DNA from: Verrucomicrobiaceae bacterium
GTDB lineage: Bacteria > Verrucomicrobiota > Verrucomicrobiia > Verrucomicrobiales > DEV007
Direction of reading: 5' to 3'
Length of the DNA: 61,061 nucleotides
Assembly (NCBI GenBank): GCA_024229495.1
Contig: JAAESJ010000181.1
Span: 1 to 61,061, forward strand
Within the stretch, counting starts at the first letter, position 1, and each line of letters begins with the position of its first letter. The notes beneath the pieces were generated by a model. It saw only the letters and a program-made list of their open reading frames with translations, was not told the DNA's origin and did no database searches. Shown here piece after piece: positions 18,871-29,092 of the stretch. The translations under genes were made by a program, and so were the position numbers.

Positions 18871-19683
18871 TCAGTCGACGATTCGCCCGTCGGCCAGTTC
18901 CAGTTGTCGGTCACCCAGGCTGGATAACTTGGAATCGTGCGTGACTACGATCAATGTTTTTTTGGCCTCGGAGGCAATCTCCAGCAACGTTTCCATGACG
19001 CCGGCACCGGTCACCGAGTCCAGATTACCGGTGGGCTCGTCCGCAAAGAGGATTTCCGGTTCATTAATCAGGGAACGGGCAATGGCAACCCGCTGCTGTT
19101 CTCCACCGGACAACTCGGGCGGCCGATGATGCAAACGGTCGCCGAGCCCAACCCGGTCCAGTAAATCCGCGGCATGATCACTATAAATCGTATCGAGAAC
19201 CTGCCAGCGGGCGGCCATCATTGCCGGTAAGCAAACGTTCTCCAAGGCCGTAAGGTCAGGCAGCAGGCAATAGTGCTGGAACACATACCCTGTTTGTAAA
19301 TTACGCACCTGGGCCTGATGGCTTTTTTTCAGCGTGTAGAGGGATTGTACTTCCCCCTTAATACTGCGCCGCATGAATTTCGCCGCCCTTTCATTGAAAC
19401 CAATATGATCCATGATGGAGGAGGAAAAATTCAGATAAACATCCCCTGCGTCCGGGCGCTCAAGCCCTGCAAGGATATACAAGAGGGTCGTTTTCCCGGC
19501 ACCGGAAGCGCCTCTTAAAAAAAGCAACTCGGCTCTGGCCACTTCCAAATCAACCCCCCTTAGGACCTCCACCGTTGAGGTTCCAATTGAGAATTTGCGC
19601 TGCAGATTCACCGCCTTAAGAACCGGTTGTGCCGATTCCCCCTGCACAACGGCAGGATGGGATGATAATGAGGCTTCAGGCAT
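18871..19683 (-). CDS. LolD/MacB-like ABC transporter ATP-binding protein
   Basis: 270 residues from ATG 19683. The frame continues upstream through the TTGACC array, giving a Thr-Leu repeat, but no ATG lies there. Any of the array's TTG codons could initiate, so a longer product cannot be excluded. Walker A is GASGAGKTTLLY, the Q-loop is in GYVFQHYCLLPDLTALENV, the signature is LSGGEQQRVAIARSL, Walker B is ILFADEPTGNLD, and the switch His is in VVTHD. The sequence is close to LolD-type ATPases that power lipoprotein release or MacB efflux. Between Walker A and the Q-loop there is an extra basic segment of about 20 residues. No permease gene lies beside it. Confidence 0.88.
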   Translation of the reverse strand: MPEASLSSHPAVVQGESAQPVLKAVNLQRKFSIGTSTVEVLRGVDLEVARAELLFLRGASGAGKTTLLYILAGLERPDAGDVYLNFSSSIMDHIGFNERAAKFMRRSIKGEVQSLYTLKKSHQAQVRNLQTGYVFQHYCLLPDLTALENVCLPAMMAARWQVLDTIYSDHAADLLDRVGLGDRLHHRPPELSGGEQQRVAIARSLINEPEILFADEPTGNLDSVTGAGVMETLLEIASEAKKTLIVVTHDSKLSSLGDRQLELADGRIVD

Positions 19684-19705
19684 CCCCCAATCAACCCGCT
19701 CAGCC

Positions 19706-19790
<85 letters not shown>

Positions 19791-19825
19791 ATGAAATCGT
19801 TCCCCTGCTCCAATATCACCAAGAA

Positions 19826-20290
19826 TCAGTCCATTGAAATCCTGCGCAGGGCCTCGTAGGTGCCTATACCGACAGAAGTGGCAAGGTTAATGCTGCGAAC
19901 ATCCTCCGCCATCGGAATGGTCACGCAACTCTCAGCATGCTCTGCAAGCATGCTTTCCGGTAACCCCTTGGTTTCCCGGCCAAAGACCAGGTAATCCCCC
20001 CGCGCATACTCAATATCCCAATAATCACGCTGCACCTTGGTGGTAAAAAACCAGAATCTTGCACCGGCAACTGCATCCGAGCACAACTCATCAAAGGAAG
20101 ACCAAACCCTTAAGTCAACATGCTCCCAATAATCAAGGCCGGCGCGACGAAGTTGTTTCTCATCAATTTCAAAGCCAAGGGGTTCCACGAGGTGTAGTCG
20201 TGCGCCTGCAGCCAGACACAGCCGCCCGATGTTACCGGTATTCTGCGGTATTTCGGGCGCTACCAGAACCACGTTCAGGGACGGGCACAC
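19826..20290 (-). CDS. trmL: tRNA (cytidine/uridine-34 2'-O)-methyltransferase
   Basis: 154 residues if it starts at GTG 20290, the usual length for TrmL. A TTG at 20350 would overlap the rpmA stop and add an unrelated front. It is a SPOUT methyltransferase: the opening LNVVLVAPEIPQNTGNIGRL contains the NxGNIxR motif. GLDYWEHVDLRV, GRETKGLPESML and IPMAEDVRSINLATSVGIG form the knotted AdoMet site. It methylates the wobble ribose of leucine tRNAs. It sits directly downstream of rplU-rpmA, on the same strand with a 34-base gap. Confidence 0.92.
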   Translation of the reverse strand: MCPSLNVVLVAPEIPQNTGNIGRLCLAAGARLHLVEPLGFEIDEKQLRRAGLDYWEHVDLRVWSSFDELCSDAVAGARFWFFTTKVQRDYWDIEYARGDYLVFGRETKGLPESMLAEHAESCVTIPMAEDVRSINLATSVGIGTYEALRRISMD

Positions 20291-20324
20291 GTAACTTCGT
20301 GAAAAAGGAAATGAATCCTGGTGA

Positions 20325-20582
20325 CTAAACCGCGGCGGCCACCGGGTCAACGTTCACTCGCCGACCACCCTGATCAAACCGAACATTACCCTCTACCAGG
20401 GAATAGATCGTGTAATCCTTGCCTAACCCAACATTGCTGCCCGGGCGCCACTTGGTGCCGCACTGTCGCAAAATAATATTTCCCGGAATCACGTGCTCAC
20501 CACCGAATTTCTTAACGCCCCGGCGCTTGGAATTACTGTCGCGCCCGTTCTTTACGCTTCCCTGACCTTTCTTATGTGCCAT
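20325..20582 (-). CDS. rpmA: ribosomal protein bL27
   Basis: 85 residues, ATG 20582. The N-terminus [20 protein letters not shown] is the canonical bL27 tail that reaches the peptidyl-transferase centre. It needs no Firmicute-type cleaved leader. [20 protein letters not shown] and [16 protein letters not shown] follow as expected. It lies 32 bases downstream of rplU in the standard rplU-rpmA order. Confidence 0.98.
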   Translation of the reverse strand: MAHKKGQGSVKNGRDSNSKRRGVKKFGGEHVIPGNIILRQCGTKWRPGSNVGLGKDYTIYSLVEGNVRFDQGGRRVNVDPVAAAV

Positions 20583-20614
20583 GACTAATGATAATGGTTA
20601 TGGTTTGAATCGAA

Positions 20615-20929
20615 TCAGGCGCTGATGGCCTTAATGGCAAGCCGTGTGAGCGGCTGACGATGCCCCTTGGTTTTTTGATGGCCTTTACGACGCTTAAACT
20701 TGAATGCCGTAACCTTCCCTGCACGAACCTGATCAACGACCTCTGCAGTAATGCTTGCCCCGCTGACAACCGGATCACCGACCTTCACTCCATCATTACC
20801 TGAATAAAGAAGCACGTCCTCAAATGTGGCGGATGCACCGACCTCAAGGTCAAGCTTCTCGACGTCAATCCTGTCACCTTCAGCAACTTTATACTGCTTG
20901 CCACCGGTTTTAAATATCGCGTAGGACAT
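20615..20929 (-). CDS. rplU: ribosomal protein bL21
   Basis: 104 residues, ATG 20929. YAIFKTGGKQYKVAEGD is the family signature, and KFKRRKGHQKTKGHRQPLT is the basic rRNA-binding C-terminal region. It is the first gene of the rplU-rpmA-trmL run. The upstream region carries a possible leader hairpin (20966-20990), which could be an autoregulatory site. Confidence 0.98.
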   Translation of the reverse strand: MSYAIFKTGGKQYKVAEGDRIDVEKLDLEVGASATFEDVLLYSGNDGVKVGDPVVSGASITAEVVDQVRAGKVTAFKFKRRKGHQKTKGHRQPLTRLAIKAISA

Positions 20930-20965
20930 GTTAGTCTAAGGGAATGTGTTGCAGCTGAAGTAATC

Positions 20966-20990
20966 CCCGCCGCTAGGGATGAGGGGCGGG
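20966..20990 (-). promoter_or_regulatory. possible rplU leader hairpin
   Basis: In the presumed 5' leader of rplU, CCCGCC pairs with GGCGGG around a 13-base loop, 37 bases before the start codon. bL21 leaders are autoregulated in other bacteria. I infer a similar possibility here from position alone. Confidence 0.3.
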
Positions 20991-21543
20991 AAAACTCCCA
21001 CAAATCAAGGGATTCGGCAAGCCTTTTTTGAATACCCCCTCCGCGTTAATGTACAATAAGCCCCTGCCCTCTGGAATCGGAGGAAGGAATGTGGGGAAAT
21101 CCGCCGCACTTCATTAGGATGAAGGGGATAAGAAAGCAATAAGGTTGAATGCCATTTACCGCCAACTGACTCCTGCTCCGCTATCTGGAAGCCCGGCATG
21201 TCATGACCACCGAGGCAGCGAAATGAGCAGCACCGGGCAGTTTCAAGAGCAGACGATCGTGCCGTTGGGCTTAAGGTGACGGACAAGGTCGTTCATTGCC
21301 ATTTTGATGTCCAGGTGATGCATGAGGGAATGATTCTCAATAGATGGCGCAATGCCCGGCGGAGCAAAAATGAGAGACTTCTGCAAGGCGAAAAATACAC
21401 AAACCGGCAAACAGCACCCTCATCAATCTGTTGCAAATGTGTTCCTTTGGAAAGGGCAGTGACACGATATGTACCGAGTTTGCTTACATTGATATAAAAT
21501 AAAATGAAAATTGATCATGCTGATGTTATATCCTGTTATCAAA
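20991..21543. other. intergenic region without a convincing gene
   Basis: This spans the region from the rplU leader to the LysR gene. Two short open frames exist, on opposite strands (21005-21286 and 21276-21497). Their translations have no recognisable motif and look random. The last 60 bases before the LysR gene are AT-rich (TATAAAAT near 21492) and probably hold its promoter. Confidence 0.5.
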
Positions 21544-22437
21544 ATGTCTCCCCCTAATGTCCACCATCTAGAGCTCTTTTACTATGTGGCTACATTTGGC
21601 GGAATCACACCGGCGGTGCGCAAGATGCCTTATGGAATCCAGCAACCGGCAGTATCCAGCCAGATGCTGCAACTCGAACGCGAACTGGGCGTCAAGCTCT
21701 TCAACCGCCGCCCTTTCGCACTTACACCGGCCGGTAGCGACCTTCATGAATTCATCTCTCCATTCTTTGCCGGGCTCCCGGACATAGCTGCTCAATTACG
21801 CGGTGAGGAAAGCTCTCACCTGAGGCTTGCCGCCTCCGGCACTGTTCTTGCCAAGCATATCCCGGATGTCCTGGAGAGGATACGGCGCAAGTACCCCGAT
21901 CTGCGCCTTACACTGCAGGAAGCGGTAAAGCCTGCAGACATCGAACTGCTGCTGGCCAACCAGGAAATTGATTTCGCCATTTCGACACTACAAAAATCCA
22001 TGCCCTCGGCAATCAAGAGCATCGAGCTGCTTCGCTTGCCGCTAATCCTGATTATCCCGAAGGAAAACAAGGTGAAAGGATTCGCAGCAATTGCCAAGAA
22101 CTCCACAGGCAGGATAGACAAGCCACTGATCTCGCTTTCCTCAGAGCACGAAATTAACCGTATATTCCATGATGAACTGGTAAAACGAGAACTTATTTGG
22201 GCTCCAACGGTTGAGGTGACCTCACTGGAACTTGTTACAAAATATACCAGCTGCGGATATGGCTACGGCCTCACTATCGATGCTCCCGGAATTAAAATTC
22301 CAGCCGGGTTGCGAAAGGTCGCACTGCGCGGCTTTCCGGCGCTGCGCCTTGGCCTCATGTTCCAGGGGAAATTAAAACCCATCGCCGAACATTTCGCACT
22401 GGCAGCGGTAGCCTACGCGAAAGACCTGAAGGTTTAG
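21544..22437 (+). CDS. LysR-family transcriptional regulator
   Basis: About 297 residues from ATG 21544; ATG 21517, ATG 21523 and a TTG at 21511 are alternatives. The N-terminal winged helix is clear: HHLELFYYVATFGGITPAVR, then QQPAVSSQMLQLERELGVKL and FNRRPFALTPAG. The remainder is a periplasmic-binding-protein-like effector domain (LRLAASGTVLAKHIPDVL onward). The HTH is unusual in beginning its second helix with YGIQQPAVSS rather than the common xSQPAxS. Neighbouring genes are a HAD phosphatase 19 bases downstream, possibly co-transcribed, and rplU upstream on the other strand. The regulon is unknown. Confidence 0.9.
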   Translation: MSPPNVHHLELFYYVATFGGITPAVRKMPYGIQQPAVSSQMLQLERELGVKLFNRRPFALTPAGSDLHEFISPFFAGLPDIAAQLRGEESSHLRLAASGTVLAKHIPDVLERIRRKYPDLRLTLQEAVKPADIELLLANQEIDFAISTLQKSMPSAIKSIELLRLPLILIIPKENKVKGFAAIAKNSTGRIDKPLISLSSEHEINRIFHDELVKRELIWAPTVEVTSLELVTKYTSCGYGYGLTIDAPGIKIPAGLRKVALRGFPALRLGLMFQGKLKPIAEHFALAAVAYAKDLKV

Positions 22438-22456
22438 GACACTTCCATTGCCAACA

Positions 22457-23104
22457 ATGCACCGGGCCATTATCTTTGATTTCGACGGGCTCCTCGTAGA
22501 TACCGAAACAGCTATCTATGAGAGCTGGAAAGAAGTCTATTGCAAGCATGGCCAATCCCTCGAATTAGAAACCTACAAGCAGTGCGTGGGTAGTGATTTC
22601 GGTCAATTCAGTCCCGAGACCGAACTGGAAAAGCGCACCGGGAAGAAATTTGACTGGCCAACCATTAATGGGGCTCGGGAGCAAATAGTCCGGGAACAAC
22701 TCTCAACCCAGAATGCCCGCCCGGGCGTAAGGGAATTCATCCAGAAAGCAAGCGGCAAGGGAATCCGACTCGCCGTCGCCTCAAGTTCCTCAAGGGCATG
22801 GGTGGCTGGATGGCTGGAAAAACTCGACATCCTCAAACATTTCCATTCCCTGCGCAATCGTGATGACGTGGAACGGATAAAACCCCATCCCGACCTGTTC
22901 CTTGCCGCCACCGAGGCAGTTGGAGTCCCACCCGGAGAATCCCTTGTGATGGAGGATTCTGAGAATGGCCTCCGGGCAGCCAAGGCTGCAGGGATTCCAT
23001 GTGTCATTGTCACCAACCCGGTAACAACAGGAGGTGATTTCAGTGGCGCGCTCCTCCAGGCAGATTGCTTCACTGCGGACTCCATCAAGAAGCTGATCGC
23101 CTAA
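22457..23104 (+). CDS. HAD-superfamily phosphatase (beta-phosphoglucomutase/phosphoglycolate type)
   Basis: 215 residues from ATG 22457; an in-frame TTG lies at 22448. Motif I is IFDFDGLLVDTE with the nucleophilic Asp. Motif II is LAVASSSSRAWV. Motif III Lys is in RIKPHPDLFLAA, and motif IV is VMEDSENGLRAAKAAG. The helical cap between motifs I and II (C1) matches the PGMB/PGP subgroup. It dephosphorylates a small sugar phosphate or isomerises a hexose phosphate; the substrate cannot be told from sequence. It follows the LysR gene with a 19-base gap. Confidence 0.9.
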   Translation: MHRAIIFDFDGLLVDTETAIYESWKEVYCKHGQSLELETYKQCVGSDFGQFSPETELEKRTGKKFDWPTINGAREQIVREQLSTQNARPGVREFIQKASGKGIRLAVASSSSRAWVAGWLEKLDILKHFHSLRNRDDVERIKPHPDLFLAATEAVGVPPGESLVMEDSENGLRAAKAAGIPCVIVTNPVTTGGDFSGALLQADCFTADSIKKLIA

Positions 23105-23116
23105 GCCAGGGCTCAG

Positions 23117-25510
23117 TTACGAACCAGCGGGACTCACCAGATGATACTTCCCGGTCATGGGATTATCCACATGCAGTAACTTCCCGTTCGGCCAGAGAAC
23201 CTCAAGCCGCTGCACTCCGGTCAGTTTTCCCAGACCAAAATGAACCGTGGCAGGATGCTGGGCGGTGAATGAATCGCCGGTGACAAGCTGCCGCGACCAT
23301 GTCCGATTACCTGCGATAATCCTGACCACTGCGCCATTGGCGGGAAGCCCGGGTTGATCCTGGAGATGAAAGCCAATCCAGTTACCGCCGCCCTTTACCT
23401 GGTTGTGCAGAACATGGAGGCGTTGACGCCGAAGCTTGGCATCATACTCAACGACAAGCAGGTCAGGGCGCCCGTCAACATCCAGGTCAGCACCAACCAC
23501 TGCCCGGGCATCAAATTCCTGAGCTGCACCCAGCAGAAAAGCAAGATTATGAAACCCCTTCCCCTGCCTGTTGAGAAAAAGATTATTATGCTCAAATCCA
23601 TTCCATGAGAAATCCGTCCCGAGCCCGCCAAGAATTCCCGTATACATTGCCTGCAGGGCAGGATCAGGTTTGGATGAACCTGTATAAACATCATGACACC
23701 AGAACCGAGTGCAGTAATCGCGACTGGAATCACCGCTGAGGTGACCGTTGGACACATAAAGATCCCGGTCGCCGTCATTATCAAAATCAGCTGAAGTGCA
23801 ACCCCAGGCCCATCCTGAACGAGCCATGTCATTGCGGTAATCCGGCTGCTCAAACACATCATCTGACCTCAGAAACATACGGTTGCCGAAGGTCATCGGC
23901 CCCCGCATGGCATCATGCTTCTCATATCCCTTGCGACCAAGCCCCAGCCTATCTAGCCTGCGGGCCGTGGTGGAACTCATACCCACCATGTAAATGTCCT
24001 GCTTGCCATCCCCGTTAAAGTCATCCAGCACATGGGACATGCCAAAGCCGTGCCTCTGCGCTATCCACTCTGGAGTCACATCCGTAAACTTCCCCTTGCC
24101 ATCATTGCGGAAAACATCCACGCCGGAGAAATCACAGACTACTACAAGGTCAAGGTCCACATCACCGTCAAGGTCAGCAAATGAGGCACTGAAAGTGCGG
24201 CGCAACCGCTTGGCAGATAACCCTGAATCCTCAGTGGCATCACGAAATTCCCCATTGCCATTGTTCAACAGCAAGTAGTCCGGGTAGCCATCATTGGCAT
24301 CGTAATAAGGCGTTGGCATGGAACCGCGCTCATAGGGTTGCTTCCATTGCCCAAGAAAAAGGTCAAGATCACCATCACCGTCCACATCCCCCGCGGACAA
24401 GGCATGGGGATACTCTAGCGGCACACCGAAAGCAACCCGTGGCTTTGCCTTGAATTCCCCGCCAACAGCGCCGGACCAGATCTGCAACAGGCTGCCTTTC
24501 TTTCCCGATGACACAAAATCCGCAACCCCGTCACCGGTAAAATCCGCAAGGATTCCTGCCTCACCGAGAGGAATAGCCGGCGCAGAAAGAAAATCGCCAC
24601 CTCTAAATCCATCCTTTCCCCTGTTCCAGTAGACCAGGTTGCAACCGGCAAGAATCATCTCCGGCAACCCGTCGCGGTTAAGGTCATGCACCAGTATCGG
24701 GCTCACCCGGGGATAGCGTGCAGGATCAATCTCGCGGGGATCAAGGCGCAACCATTCCCGGAAAATCGAATTACCCTTATTCTCTGTCACGGAGGTGTTT
24801 CTCACCTTGATGACATCTGCAACGGGAGACCTCTCCTTCTTGCTCAAGGCACGCCAGGTTACTTCCAGCTCCCCCTTGATGATCGACGTCGTCTTAAGCT
24901 GAGTGTTCTCAGCATGCAGCTCAAAGGAGACAACGGATTGCGGCTGACCGCCGGCAACCCCGGCCTTGAACTGGCTGTGATGCCATTCCGTCTGCACAAT
25001 CCTCCAGCCCGCTTTCCTGAGAGCATCAAGTTCATCCTGAAAAGCTCCCCCCTCAAGTGCCCGTAAATCACCGTTTAATTGAGATTGTCGAATGCCCGGG
25101 ATGCCGAGATCGAGTGGCTTCCAGGGACTCCCCTGCCTTACCTCAAGGCTGCTGAAAGGAAATTCCGCAAGAACCTGAAAGGGTTTACCCTGGCGCAGAC
25201 GATCCCACAGAAGGACAAACGGGTTCTCGTAAATCTGGGCCATGGTTTCATTACGGAAAACGGTCCTGTCCAGTTGCGTCTGACCTTCGCGCAGGCCCCT
25301 GACGGCCGCCTCAATGGTCCCGGCAATTGCTTGCCCCCCTTGCCCATTGGTGCCTGCCGGGGAGGACTCTAACCCTTTCGGAGCTTCATCGGCCTGTAAC
25401 AAGGCCAGAGATAAGGCGGTAAGCCCAAGAATCACGCCTCCCAGAGCTTTAGTTTGTGTTTTTCTCAGCACTAACACCCAGCATATCAACGTAAAATAAA
25501 CGAGCAACAA
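23117..25510 (-). CDS. secreted FG-GAP/ASPIC-UnbV repeat protein
   Basis: Up to 797 residues. The first in-frame codon at 25510 is TTG. GTG 25477 or GTG 25471 would give a cleaner signal peptide (VLRKTQTKALGGVILGL), so the start is uncertain. From about residue 270 there are repeated FG-GAP/VCBS-like units with Asp-rich calcium loops (DLNRDGLPEM, DVDGDGDLDLFLG, DFNGDGKQDIYMVG, DFDNDGDRDLYVSNG). These should fold as a seven-bladed propeller. The last 80 residues form an ASPIC/UnbV domain (VHFGLGKLTGVQRLEVLWPN). This is a CRTAC1-like architecture that is very common in Verrucomicrobiota and Planctomycetes. It is extracellular, probably for adhesion or carbohydrate binding. No partner is visible. 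Confidence 0.9.
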   Translation of the reverse strand: MLLVYFTLICWVLVLRKTQTKALGGVILGLTALSLALLQADEAPKGLESSPAGTNGQGGQAIAGTIEAAVRGLREGQTQLDRTVFRNETMAQIYENPFVLLWDRLRQGKPFQVLAEFPFSSLEVRQGSPWKPLDLGIPGIRQSQLNGDLRALEGGAFQDELDALRKAGWRIVQTEWHHSQFKAGVAGGQPQSVVSFELHAENTQLKTTSIIKGELEVTWRALSKKERSPVADVIKVRNTSVTENKGNSIFREWLRLDPREIDPARYPRVSPILVHDLNRDGLPEMILAGCNLVYWNRGKDGFRGGDFLSAPAIPLGEAGILADFTGDGVADFVSSGKKGSLLQIWSGAVGGEFKAKPRVAFGVPLEYPHALSAGDVDGDGDLDLFLGQWKQPYERGSMPTPYYDANDGYPDYLLLNNGNGEFRDATEDSGLSAKRLRRTFSASFADLDGDVDLDLVVVCDFSGVDVFRNDGKGKFTDVTPEWIAQRHGFGMSHVLDDFNGDGKQDIYMVGMSSTTARRLDRLGLGRKGYEKHDAMRGPMTFGNRMFLRSDDVFEQPDYRNDMARSGWAWGCTSADFDNDGDRDLYVSNGHLSGDSSRDYCTRFWCHDVYTGSSKPDPALQAMYTGILGGLGTDFSWNGFEHNNLFLNRQGKGFHNLAFLLGAAQEFDARAVVGADLDVDGRPDLLVVEYDAKLRRQRLHVLHNQVKGGGNWIGFHLQDQPGLPANGAVVRIIAGNRTWSRQLVTGDSFTAQHPATVHFGLGKLTGVQRLEVLWPNGKLLHVDNPMTGKYHLVSPAGS

Positions 25511-25661
25511 TAATAGAATACTGAGGGAAAAAGCCTTTTAAAAGGCTTTACCACCCCGCCGAAGCAAACCCTCCGGCTCACTCGATCACGGTAAAGCGGA
25601 CATATCTCTTGAATACTCCCTTTACAAGCAGGGCTTGCGATGGCAACAAAGGAGCCGACAC

Positions 25662-28600
25662 ATGCCCAAGGATACCAACCTAGAGAAAATCCTTCTTATT
25701 GGTTCCGGCCCTATTGTCATTGGCCAGGGATGCGAATTTGACTATTCTGGAGTGCAGGCCTGTAAGGCACTAAGGGAAGAGGGTTACTGTGTCGTGCTGG
25801 TTAACTCCAACCCGGCAACAATCATGACCGACCCGGAATTCGCGGATCGGACCTATATCGAGCCGGTCACTCCCGAAGTGGTGGAGAAAATCATCATCAA
25901 GGAAAAACCTCATGCACTGTTGCCAACACTTGGTGGACAAACCGGCCTGAATACCGCCATGGAACTCGTCCGGCTTGGCATCCTCGAGAAACACGGCGTC
26001 AAGTTAATCGGCGCCAATGCCGAGGCAATCGAGAAAGGTGAGGATCGCCTGGCCTTCAAGGAGGCCATGATCAAGATCGGCCTTGACCTTCCGCAATCCG
26101 GAGTTGCACATACCATCGAGGAAGGAAGGGAAATCTCACGCGAGATCGCGAGCGTGACCAACAAACCCTTCCCGCTGATCATCCGCCCGGCATATACCCT
26201 CGGCGGAAGCGGAGGTGGCATCGCCTATAACCGTGAGGAATTTGAGGAGATCCTGGCGCGAGGACTCGACCTCTCTCCGGTCACCGAGGTTTTGATTGAG
26301 GAATCACTGCTCGGCTGGAAAGAATATGAGATGGAGGTCATGCGAGACCGCAATGACAACTGTGTGGTCATCTGCTCAATAGAAAACCTCGATCCAATGG
26401 GTGTACATACCGGGGACTCGATTACAGTAGCACCGGCCCAGACGCTCAGTGATAAGGAATACCAGATCATGCGGGACGCGTCATTCGCGGTGATCCGTGA
26501 AATCGGTGTCGAGACCGGTGGCTCGAACATCCAGTTCTCGGTCGACCCTAAAACCGGGCGGATGATCGTCATCGAGATGAACCCGCGGGTATCCCGCTCA
26601 TCAGCGCTGGCGTCCAAGGCAACAGGGTTCCCGATTGCCAAAATCGCGGCAAAACTCGCCGTGGGCTATACCCTGGATGAACTGCCAAATGATATCACCA
26701 AGGAAACGCCGGCCAGCTTTGAGCCCACCATCGACTACTGCGTGGTCAAGGTGCCGCGCTTCACCTTCGAGAAATTTCCCACCGCGGACCCGGTCCTGAC
26801 CACCCAGATGAAAAGTGTCGGGGAAGCGATGTCCATTGGCAGGACCTTCAAGGAGGCGATGCAAAAAGCCCTGCGCTCACTGGAAACAGGACGTTTCGGT
26901 CTTGGTTATGATGGCAAAGGAAAGGGTATTTCCACCACGGACCCGGTGGAAATCCACGAAAAAATCGCCGTGCCAAATGCTGAACGCATTTTTTACCTGC
27001 CAAGCGCTTTTGCCATAGGCATGAGCGTAGCGGAAATCTATGATATTACCGGGATCGATCCGTGGTTTCTCCGCCAGTTAGAACAAATCCATGAGGCTGG
27101 AAAAAATATCGCGGAATCAGGGGAAGTGACCTCCATGCGCGAAGCCAAGAAACTCGGCTTCTCTGACAAGCAACTCGCCCACCTCTGCAATAAAACAGAA
27201 CTTGAAATAAGGGCAGCCAGGAAGAGCGATGGGGTTATCCCCACGTATCGGCTCGTCGACACCTGTGCCGCCGAGTTCGAGGCTTTCACCCCCTACTACT
27301 ACTCAACATACGGTGATGAGGATGAGGCGCGGGATGGCGACAAGAAAAAAGTAATGATTCTTGGCGGCGGACCAAACAGAATTGGTCAGGGAATCGAGTT
27401 TGATTATTGCTGCGTTCACGCCGCCTTCGCTCTCAAGGAACTCGGTTTTGAGACCATCATGGTGAACTCCAACCCTGAGACCGTCTCCACGGATTACGAT
27501 ACCAGCGACAAGCTGTATTTTGAACCATTGACCTTTGAGGATGTCCTCAATATCCACGAGGGAGAAAAACCATGGGGAACCATTGTTCAATTCGGGGGCC
27601 AAACCCCACTGAACCTTGCCGAAGATCTCGAGAAATCCGGAGTGGCAATCATCGGGACTTCACCGCAGAGCATTGAACTGGCCGAGGATCGCAAATTCTT
27701 CTCCGCTCTTCTCGATAAGCTTTCCCTAAAACAGGCGGATGCCGGCACGGCAACATCCGAGGATGAGGCCGTTGAGATCGCCCATCGCATTACTTATCCT
27801 GTCCTCGTGCGTCCCAGCTTTGTGCTTGGCGGAAGGGCAATGATGATTGTCCATGATGATGACGAACTTCGCGAATACATGCGCTCAGCCGTTGAGGCGA
27901 GCCCGGAACGGCCGGTTCTAGTTGACCGGTTCCTTGAGGATGCCACCGAAGTGGATGTCGATGTCATTTCAGACGGTGACACATCGGTAATCGGCGCCAT
28001 CATGGAGCATATCGAGCAAGCCGGAGTACACTCAGGGGACAGCGCCTGCGTCATACCGCCATTTTCCCTGAGTAAGGAAATGCAGGAGGAGATCCGGGTG
28101 GCAGCAAAGGCATTAGCCCAGGAACTCAATGTGTGCGGCTTGATGAATATCCAGTTTGCGGTCAAGGACGGGGAACTCTTCGTCATTGAGGTCAACCCGC
28201 GCGCCTCCCGCACTGTTCCCTTTGTCTCCAAGGCAATCGGCGTGCCCCTTGCCAAGATAGCCGCGAAAGTCATGGCGGGAGAGAAACTCGTCGACCTCGG
28301 CTTCACTGAGGAAACCATACCGGATCATTACTCGGTGAAAGAGGCGGTTTTCCCCTTCATCAAGTTTCCCGGCATTGATATCGTCCTGGGACCCGAGATG
28401 AAAGCAACAGGTGAAGTAATGGGAATCGATCCGGATCTCGGCATGGCCTACGCAAAATCACAAATGGCGGCATCGGCTGCCCTGCCGCTTGAGGGCAACC
28501 TCTTTATCAGTGTCAAGGATAGTGACAAGCCAAGGGCGGTGGAGATTGCCAGGGAATACCATGAGCTCGGCTTCAACATCTTCTCTACTTCCGGAACGGC

Positions 28601-28892
28601 CGAATTCCTGAGGGAATCCTCAATCCCGGTGACGACGCTCTTCAAGCTTGCCGAAAAACGCCGACCCAATGTCCTGGACATGATCAAGAACGGCGAGATG
28701 GACTTCATTATCAATACGCCGAGTGCCGATCGCAGTCCCCGGGTTGATGAAATCACTATCCGCAGCACGGCTGTGGCCAATGCTGTCCCGGTAATGACCA
28801 ACCTGCGTGCCGCACAGGCCAGCGTCATGGCCATCAAGTCATTGCGAGAAGGCGATATGGAGGTCTCCGCCCTCCAGGACTACCATCCCTGA
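25662..28892 (+). CDS. carB: carbamoyl-phosphate synthase large subunit
   Basis: 1076 residues from ATG 25662, which has a good AAAGGAG 9 bases before it; the frame opens 27 bases earlier. It makes carbamoyl phosphate from bicarbonate, ammonia (from CarA) and 2 ATP, for pyrimidines and arginine. There are two homologous ATP-grasp halves, starting [20 protein letters not shown] and [20 protein letters not shown]. Each carries the bicarbonate/carbamate-site pattern, with [19 protein letters not shown] and [19 protein letters not shown] as metal sites. The C-terminal MGS-like allosteric domain (about 930-1070) ends at SALQDYHP. carA is not in the window. The length is normal. Confidence 0.98.
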   Translation: MPKDTNLEKILLIGSGPIVIGQGCEFDYSGVQACKALREEGYCVVLVNSNPATIMTDPEFADRTYIEPVTPEVVEKIIIKEKPHALLPTLGGQTGLNTAMELVRLGILEKHGVKLIGANAEAIEKGEDRLAFKEAMIKIGLDLPQSGVAHTIEEGREISREIASVTNKPFPLIIRPAYTLGGSGGGIAYNREEFEEILARGLDLSPVTEVLIEESLLGWKEYEMEVMRDRNDNCVVICSIENLDPMGVHTGDSITVAPAQTLSDKEYQIMRDASFAVIREIGVETGGSNIQFSVDPKTGRMIVIEMNPRVSRSSALASKATGFPIAKIAAKLAVGYTLDELPNDITKETPASFEPTIDYCVVKVPRFTFEKFPTADPVLTTQMKSVGEAMSIGRTFKEAMQKALRSLETGRFGLGYDGKGKGISTTDPVEIHEKIAVPNAERIFYLPSAFAIGMSVAEIYDITGIDPWFLRQLEQIHEAGKNIAESGEVTSMREAKKLGFSDKQLAHLCNKTELEIRAARKSDGVIPTYRLVDTCAAEFEAFTPYYYSTYGDEDEARDGDKKKVMILGGGPNRIGQGIEFDYCCVHAAFALKELGFETIMVNSNPETVSTDYDTSDKLYFEPLTFEDVLNIHEGEKPWGTIVQFGGQTPLNLAEDLEKSGVAIIGTSPQSIELAEDRKFFSALLDKLSLKQADAGTATSEDEAVEIAHRITYPVLVRPSFVLGGRAMMIVHDDDELREYMRSAVEASPERPVLVDRFLEDATEVDVDVISDGDTSVIGAIMEHIEQAGVHSGDSACVIPPFSLSKEMQEEIRVAAKALAQELNVCGLMNIQFAVKDGELFVIEVNPRASRTVPFVSKAIGVPLAKIAAKVMAGEKLVDLGFTEETIPDHYSVKEAVFPFIKFPGIDIVLGPEMKATGEVMGIDPDLGMAYAKSQMAASAALPLEGNLFISVKDSDKPRAVEIAREYHELGFNIFSTSGTAEFLRESSIPVTTLFKLAEKRRPNVLDMIKNGEMDFIINTPSADRSPRVDEITIRSTAVANAVPVMTNLRAAQASVMAIKSLREGDMEVSALQDYHP

Positions 28893-29092
28893 TTGGGCTC
28901 AGGTGTCATTGACCGGAATAGCTGGGCTTAGCCTTCCTCAAGGAAAGTGGAAAGTCCTCCCGCTGTCTCCCGTGATCATGGTTTCCCGGCCTGCGCGAGG
29001 AAAAACTGAGATTCTGTAATGCGTGCGAGATGGAACATGGTGATCAATAAGGATCACTCTTGGAATTCAGTTCCAGCAAGTCAGCAATTCAT

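Noticed and set aside
21005-21497. Two short open frames on opposite strands in the rplU-LysR gap
   Set aside because: The translations have no recognisable motif and look random; the region is better read as leader and promoter DNA.
26225-28837. Minus-strand frames opposite carB
   Set aside because: carB is a complete, highly conserved gene on the plus strand; the opposite frames are by-products of its codon bias.
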